From: Pseudoalteromonas phenolica
Lineage (GTDB): Bacteria > Pseudomonadota > Gammaproteobacteria > Enterobacterales > Alteromonadaceae
Direction: 5' to 3'
NCBI RefSeq assembly: GCF_001444405.1
Contig: NZ_CP013187.1
Location: 2,170,001 to 2,234,000 of the forward strand
Length of the DNA stretch: 64,000 bases
The notes under the pieces were generated by a model, which had not been told where the DNA came from, ran no database searches, and saw only the letters and a program-made list of their open reading frames with translations. Of this stretch, positions 59,709-64,000 are shown one piece after another. The translations under genes were made by a program, and so were the position numbers. How positions within the stretch are numbered: position 1 is the first letter of the stretch; each line of letters begins with the position of its first letter.

Positions 59709-59735
59709 GCCCGCTTTTTTAGCGGGCTTTTTTTT
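59709..59735 (+). terminator. Strong plus-strand Rho-independent terminator
   Basis: GCCCGCT / AGCGGGC form a 7-bp GC-rich stem with a T5 loop and are followed by eight T. No annotated plus-strand gene lies upstream for several kilobases; it may end a small RNA or protect grxD/tolQ from read-through. Confidence 0.8.
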
Positions 59736-59765
59736 GCCCATTTTTTATTAAGGTAAAATTCAGAC

Positions 59766-59793
59766 AAAAAAAAGCCCGAACATTAGTTCGAGC
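59766..59793 (-). terminator. Terminator of grxD
   Basis: On the minus strand GCTCGAAC / GTTCGGGC form an 8-bp stem (one G-T pair) with a TAAT loop and are followed by T8. It lies 23 bp past the grxD stop. Confidence 0.85.
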
Positions 59794-59815
59794 TCTTGAT
59801 AATGAATAAATTAGA

Positions 59816-60157
59816 TTAAGCTTCTTCGCTTTCATCTCTATATTTGTCAGCAGTTTCTTTAATTAACGGCTGCAACTCACCCTTTTGGAACATTTCTAAA
59901 ATAATGTCACAACCACCGATTAGCTCACCTTCAACCCAAAGCTGTGGGAAAGTCGGCCAGTTCGCATAGTGAGGTAACTCAGCACGAATATCTGGATTTA
60001 AAAGAATATCAACATAAGCAAACTGTTCACCACAAGCCATTAATGCCTGAGATGCTTGTGAAGAAAAACCACAATTAGGCAGCTTAGGTGAGCCTTTCAT
60101 GTATAAAATGATTGGGTTTTCAGAAATTTGTTGCTTAATTTTATCAATGGTTTCCAT
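59816..60157 (-). CDS. grxD: Monothiol glutaredoxin Grx4
   Basis: A 113-residue monothiol glutaredoxin that binds and transfers 2Fe-2S clusters. The active site is PNCGFSSQA (CGFS). WPTFPQLWVEGELIGGCDII supplies the glutathione-binding TFPQ and GGCD motifs. It starts MEAID-like (METIDKIKQQISENPIILYMKGSPK). It is divergent from sodB; the gap contains an IscR-type-1-like site, which would fit an iron-sulphur function. Confidence 0.97.
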   Translation of the reverse strand: METIDKIKQQISENPIILYMKGSPKLPNCGFSSQASQALMACGEQFAYVDILLNPDIRAELPHYANWPTFPQLWVEGELIGGCDIILEMFQKGELQPLIKETADKYRDESEEA

Positions 60158-60274
60158 TTATTAACCTCTATGTGACGATGCGTAGCCATGAAAAATCGAA
60201 TTCGTTACGTGGTAAAACACGCATTTTTGGCAAATAAAACAAATAGTCTCTAACTACGCCATTGCTGTTTGCCT

Positions 60275-60299
60275 AAACTTGAGTAAAATACTCAGGAAT
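60275..60299. promoter_or_regulatory. IscR type-1-like site between grxD and sodB
   Basis: A 25-base stretch centred on TTGAGTAAAATACTCA agrees with most positions of the IscR type-1 consensus (ATASYYGACTRwwwYAGTCRRSTAT), differing mainly by G/C swaps within the GACT/AGTC core. It is about 120 bp from the grxD start and 98 bp from the sodB start. A second palindrome TTATAGT-ATC-ACTATAA follows at 60299-60315. Confidence 0.4.
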
Positions 60300-60397
60300 T
60301 ATAGTATCACTATAAAGTTAATTCGTATAGAAATCTGGGCTTCAGTAGTCTATGTTTCAGTCGTAATTAGCAAAATACATAACAAATGGAGATAACC

Positions 60398-60979
60398 ATG
60401 GCTTTTGAACTACCGTCATTACCTTATGCAATCGATGCGCTAGAACCACATATTTCTAAAGAAACTTTAGAATTTCACCACGGTAAGCACCACAACACTT
60501 ATGTAGTGAAATTAAATGGTTTAGTTGAAGGTACTGACTTTGCTGATAAAACTCTTGAAGAAGTAGTACGCAACTCTGAAGGTGGCGTTTTCAATAACGC
60601 AGCACAAATCTGGAACCACACTTTCTATTGGCATAGCCTTGCACCAAATGCAGGTGGCGAGCCTACAGGCAAAGTAGCAGAACTAATCAATGCGAAATGG
60701 GGCTCATTCGCAGCATTCCAAGAAGCTTTCAATGACAAAGCAGTTAATAACTTCGGTTCAAGCTGGACTTGGCTTGTGCAACTAGCTGACGGTTCACTAG
60801 ATATCGTTAATACTTCAAACGCAGCAACTCCGTTGACTGAAGAAGGTGTTACACCAATCTTAACTGTTGACCTTTGGGAACATGCTTATTATATCGATTA
60901 CCGCAATGTGCGTCCTGAATACCTTAAAGGTTTCTGGGCACTTGTTAACTGGGAATTTGCTAATAGCAACCTAGCTTAA
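60398..60979 (+). CDS. sodB: Iron superoxide dismutase SodB
   Basis: A 193-residue cytoplasmic superoxide dismutase. Iron ligands are visible: His in LEFHHGKHHNTYV, His in NHTFYWHSL, Asp and His in DLWEHAYYIDYRN. FGSSWTWLV and NNAAQIWNHTFYW are Fe-type rather than Mn-type features. The start MAFELPSLPYAIDAL at 60398 has GGAG six bases upstream; an earlier in-frame ATG at 60386 overlaps that site and is rejected. Confidence 0.97.
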   Translation: MAFELPSLPYAIDALEPHISKETLEFHHGKHHNTYVVKLNGLVEGTDFADKTLEEVVRNSEGGVFNNAAQIWNHTFYWHSLAPNAGGEPTGKVAELINAKWGSFAAFQEAFNDKAVNNFGSSWTWLVQLADGSLDIVNTSNAATPLTEEGVTPILTVDLWEHAYYIDYRNVRPEYLKGFWALVNWEFANSNLA

Positions 60980-61006
60980 TATATCTTTAATTGCAGATAA
61001 TTGTAT

Positions 61007-61031
61007 AAAGGCGCCTATTGGCGCCTTTTTT
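61007..61031 (+). terminator. Terminator of sodB
   Basis: AAGGCGCC / GGCGCCTT form an 8-bp stem with a TATT loop and a T6 run, 28 bp past the stop. Confidence 0.9.
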
Positions 61032-61172
61032 ATATTTCTCACTTTATCATTCATCAATTAAATATTTGGATTTTTTAGGCAATTTCCTGATTTCATGTCT
61101 AAGCTTTAGTTATACCTTTTACTATTAAATAGTTTCTTATTCTTAGCTCACACAGGTTATTTGGAGGTCGTT

Positions 61173-63095
61173 ATGACAATATTCGAACATTATCAAGCCA
61201 GATATGAAGCTTCCCAAGAAGAAGAATATTCAATCGCTGAATTTCTAGAGATCTGTAAGAACGATAAATCGGCGTATGCAAGTGCAGCAGAACGTTTACT
61301 CATGGCTATTGGTGAGCCTGAGATGGTCGATACTTCAACAGATGCAAGGTTAAGCCGGTTATTTTCTAATCGTGTAATCGCGAGATATCCAGCTTTTAGT
61401 GAATTTTATGGTATGGAAGAAGCAATTGAACAAATTGTTTCATACTTAAAACATGCTGCGCAAGGTTTAGAAGAATGTAAACAAGTGCTGTATCTATTAG
61501 GACCTGTTGGTGGTGGTAAGTCTTCGATTGCGGAAAAGCTGAAATATCTAATGCAGCAAGTTCCGATTTATGCCATCAAAGGTTCGCCTGTTAACGACCA
61601 CCCTCTTTCTTTATTCAACCCCGTTGAAGATGCAAATTTGTTAGAGAAAGAATATGGCATTAAGCCACGTTACTTAAAAACAATTATGTCTCCATGGGCA
61701 ACAAAGCGTCTACACGAATTTGGTGGTGACATTACCCAGTTCAAAGTCGTGAAACGTTATCCATCAATTCTTGATCAGGTCGCGATTGCTAAAACTGAAC
61801 CTGGTGATGAAAACAATCAAGACATTTCGGCACTGGTTGGTAAAGTAGATATTCGCAAACTTGAACATTATGCGCAAAATGACCCTGATGCTTATGCATA
61901 CTCTGGTTCTTTGTGCTTAGCCAACCAAGGCCTGATGGAATTTGTTGAAATGTTTAAGGCACCAATTAAAGTACTTCACCCTCTTTTAACTGCAACACAA
62001 GAGGGTAACTACAACGGTACAGAAGGCATTTCAGCACTACCATATAACGGTATGATTTTAGCTCACTCAAACGAATCTGAATGGCAAAGTTTTAAGAATA
62101 ATAAAAACAATGAGGCGTTCTTAGATCGTGTCTACATTGTAAAAGTGCCGTATTGCTTGAGAGTATCCGAAGAGGTCAAAATTTATCAAAAGCTATTGGA
62201 CAATAGTGAGCTGTCTGCTGCACCGTGTGCCCCTGGTACGCTCGAAACCCTCGCTAAGTTTGTTTCACTCTCAAGGTTACAAGAACCGGAGAATTCAAGT
62301 ATTTATTCTAAAATGCGAGTGTATGATGGTGAAAGTTTAAAAGACACAGATCCAAAGGCCAAGTCTTATCAAGAGTATCGAGATTATGCTGGTGTCGATG
62401 AAGGTATGACAGGCTTATCAACTCGCTTTGCTTTCAAAATTCTATCTCGAGTCTTCAATTTCGATCATGCTGAGGTTGCAGCCAACCCTGTTCACCTATT
62501 CTACGTACTTGAACAGCAAATTGAACGTGAACAATTTAATGCCGAAGTGCAAGAGCGTTACCTCAGCCACTTAAAAGGCTACTTAATTCCTCAGTATGTA
62601 GAGTTTATTGGCAAAGAATTGCAAACCGCTTACTTAGAATCTTACTCCGAATATGGTCAAAATATTTTTGATCGTTATGTCACTTATGCTGACTTCTGGA
62701 TCCAAGATCAAGAATATCGTGACCCAGATACAGGCCAACTATTCGACAGGGCAGCTTTAAATGCTGAGCTTGAGAAAATAGAAAAACCTGCGGGCATTTC
62801 TAATCCGAAAGACTTCAGAAACGAAATTGTTAACTTTGTTCTTCGTGCTAGAGCGCATCATAACGGTGAGAATCCAGTTTGGACTAGCTATGAAAAACTA
62901 CGTACTGTCATAGAAAAGAAAATGTTCTCGAACACTGAAGATCTTCTACCTGTGATTTCATTCAACGCCAAAACGTCTGCTGAAGACCAGAAGAAACACG
63001 AAGACTTCGTAAATCGAATGGTTGAAAAAGGCTACACAGAAAAACAGGTTCGCCTGCTATCTGAATGGTATTTAAGAGTTAGGAAGTCTCAGTAA
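61173..63095 (+). CDS. prkA: PrkA-family serine protein kinase / AAA+ protein (YeaG)
   Basis: A 640-residue protein of the PrkA/YeaG family. The AAA-like ATPase part contains VLYLLGPVGGGKSSIAEKL (Walker A, about 100-118); the C-terminal half contains the kinase-like PrkA region. Family work associates YeaG with sustained nutrient stress, stationary phase and regrowth in E. coli. The start at 61173 has GGAGG five bases upstream; the GTG/ATG codons just before it are rejected. It forms an operon with the yeaH-like gene 25 bases downstream. Confidence 0.95.
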   Translation: MTIFEHYQARYEASQEEEYSIAEFLEICKNDKSAYASAAERLLMAIGEPEMVDTSTDARLSRLFSNRVIARYPAFSEFYGMEEAIEQIVSYLKHAAQGLEECKQVLYLLGPVGGGKSSIAEKLKYLMQQVPIYAIKGSPVNDHPLSLFNPVEDANLLEKEYGIKPRYLKTIMSPWATKRLHEFGGDITQFKVVKRYPSILDQVAIAKTEPGDENNQDISALVGKVDIRKLEHYAQNDPDAYAYSGSLCLANQGLMEFVEMFKAPIKVLHPLLTATQEGNYNGTEGISALPYNGMILAHSNESEWQSFKNNKNNEAFLDRVYIVKVPYCLRVSEEVKIYQKLLDNSELSAAPCAPGTLETLAKFVSLSRLQEPENSSIYSKMRVYDGESLKDTDPKAKSYQEYRDYAGVDEGMTGLSTRFAFKILSRVFNFDHAEVAANPVHLFYVLEQQIEREQFNAEVQERYLSHLKGYLIPQYVEFIGKELQTAYLESYSEYGQNIFDRYVTYADFWIQDQEYRDPDTGQLFDRAALNAELEKIEKPAGISNPKDFRNEIVNFVLRARAHHNGENPVWTSYEKLRTVIEKKMFSNTEDLLPVISFNAKTSAEDQKKHEDFVNRMVEKGYTEKQVRLLSEWYLRVRKSQ

Positions 63096-63120
63096 AGCTT
63101 GGGTTCTTGGAGGGTGATTT

Positions 63121-64000
63121 ATGGCACATTTTATAGACCGTCGCCTGAATGGGAAGAATAAAAGTACGTTGAATCGTCAGCGCTTTATCAGGCGGTATAA
63201 AAAACAGATAAAAGAAGCGGTATCAGATGCAATTAATAAAAGAAGTGTCACCGATATAAGTAGTGGTGAAAGCATTTCAATACCGCAAAGAGATATCAGT
63301 GAACCTGTATTTCATCAAGGTAAAGGGGGGGATCGCGATATGATCCATCCCGGAAATGACCAATTTAGTACTGGTGACAAGATACAACGTCCGCCTTCAG
63401 GTCAAGGGGGCGGCGGCGGCGAAGGTGAAGCAAGCGATCAGGGAGAAGGTCAAGATGATTTTGTTTTTTCAATATCGAAGGATGAGTACCTCGATCTGTT
63501 GTTCGAAGACTTAGAGCTTCCTAACCTTCAACAAAGTCAACTTGATAAATTAGTACAAATGAAAACCCACAGATCAGGGTTTTGTAATGACGGTATGCCA
63601 AGTAATCTTGATATCGTCCGCTCATTGCAGGGATCTTTAGCAAGAAGAGTAGCTATGTCTGCCGGGAAAAAGCGTAGACTTAAAGAAGTTGAGGATGAGC
63701 TTAAAGCATTAATGAATGAAAGCGTGCCTCCCGAACACCAGATCAATAATCTAAAGCTTGAAATAGAAGAGCTTAAGCGAAAGATAGCAGCGGTGCCTTT
63801 TATTGATAATTATGATTTGCGTTTTCGTAATTATGAAAAGCGCCCTCACCCAACAAGCAAAGCTGTTATGTTTTGTTTAATGGATGTATCTGGTTCTATG
63901 GATCAAGCGACTAAAGATATGGCAAAACGTTTTTACATCTTGCTCTATCAGTTTTTAACTCGAACTTATAAAGACATCGAAGTCGTTTATATTCGCCATC
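63121..64000 (+). CDS. yeaH: YeaH/DUF444 family protein (3' end outside window)
   Basis: The first 293 residues of a DUF444 protein. It starts MAHFIDRRLNGKNKST with GGAGG seven bases upstream, has an acidic Gly-rich stretch (about 96-115, GQGGGGGEGEASDQGEG), a helical region, then a von Willebrand-type metal-binding motif in MDVSGSMDQAT (DxSxS). The family is always found beside prkA. The role is probably as regulatory partner of PrkA. The C-terminus lies past the right edge. Confidence 0.95.
   Translation, partial: MAHFIDRRLNGKNKSTLNRQRFIRRYKKQIKEAVSDAINKRSVTDISSGESISIPQRDISEPVFHQGKGGDRDMIHPGNDQFSTGDKIQRPPSGQGGGGGEGEASDQGEGQDDFVFSISKDEYLDLLFEDLELPNLQQSQLDKLVQMKTHRSGFCNDGMPSNLDIVRSLQGSLARRVAMSAGKKRRLKEVEDELKALMNESVPPEHQINNLKLEIEELKRKIAAVPFIDNYDLRFRNYEKRPHPTSKAVMFCLMDVSGSMDQATKDMAKRFYILLYQFLTRTYKDIEVVYIRH

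Larger units (their letters stand above)
58968..59815. other. Large intergenic region between tolQ and grxD
   Basis: An 848-bp gap without a convincing protein gene. It must hold the tolQ promoter. Near its right end are a strong plus-strand terminator (59709-59735), preceded by a short 47-codon reading frame, and the grxD terminator (59766-59793). An ATTGGTAATACCAATT palindrome at about 59373-59388 recalls the ends of the MITE-like element. Two short minus-strand reading frames just upstream of tolQ (for example 58980-59024) have no ribosome sites. Confidence 0.6.

Overview
The window looks like a chromosomal segment of a marine gammaproteobacterium of the order Alteromonadales, most likely Pseudoalteromonas or a close relative. 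The grounds are moderate-to-low GC, core proteins of clear gammaproteobacterial type, the tol-pal-cpoB / tRNA-Lys / nadA gene order, and a small palindrome-rich mobile repeat beside recD. The genus call is inference from sequence character; no search was run.

Layout. 1-5.7 kb: the glutamate synthase genes gltB and gltD (minus strand; gltD runs off the left edge), with a promoter, an ArgR-like box and an unexplained 20-bp palindrome upstream. 6.2-29.2 kb: an accessory block that appears devoted to the cell surface. On the minus strand it has an operon of an S8-type protease lipoprotein, a TIGR03032-type protein and a 4,948-residue repeat protein, preceded by three phage-tail-collar (MdpB-like) proteins and a DUF6916-like protein. 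Divergently on the plus strand lie a GNAT acetyltransferase, a Tat-exported PhoD-N-like protein and a fusion of an Asp/Asn beta-hydroxylase-like domain with a PRMT-like methyltransferase. 29.2-31.3 kb: ruvCAB with a convincing SOS box. 31.4-38.6 kb: an NtrC-type two-component pair followed by an ABC/MacB-type transporter with a membrane-fusion protein. 38.8-41.1 kb: a CBS-domain protein, an FHA-HTH protein and a DUF962/Mpo1-like membrane protein. 41.2-41.5 kb: a MITE-like element. 41.5-50.3 kb: recC-recB-recD. 50.4-51.5 kb: a diguanylate cyclase. 51.7-54.1 kb: tRNA-Ser(GGA), nadA and a tandem array of ten tRNA-Lys(UUU) genes. 54.2-59.0 kb: tolQ-tolR-tolA-tolB-pal-cpoB. 59.8-64 kb: grxD, sodB, and the prkA (yeaG)-yeaH pair, cut by the right edge.

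How the parts work together. Most of the window is housekeeping: nitrogen assimilation, recombinational repair (RuvABC, RecBCD), envelope integrity (Tol-Pal), NAD synthesis, iron-sulphur and oxidative-stress functions. The most unusual part is the 6-29 kb block. The giant protein carries fourteen near-identical Ig-like repeats, long cadherin-like and He_PIG-type arrays, and then a GlyGly-CTERM-like tail followed at once by a second signal peptide and an outer-membrane beta-barrel. It reads as a polyprotein that might be cut into a surface filament and a barrel. The neighbouring protease, collar-fibre proteins and the hydroxylase-methyltransferase suggest a surface-fibre system with its own modification enzymes. 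That is a hypothesis from gene context and domains only.
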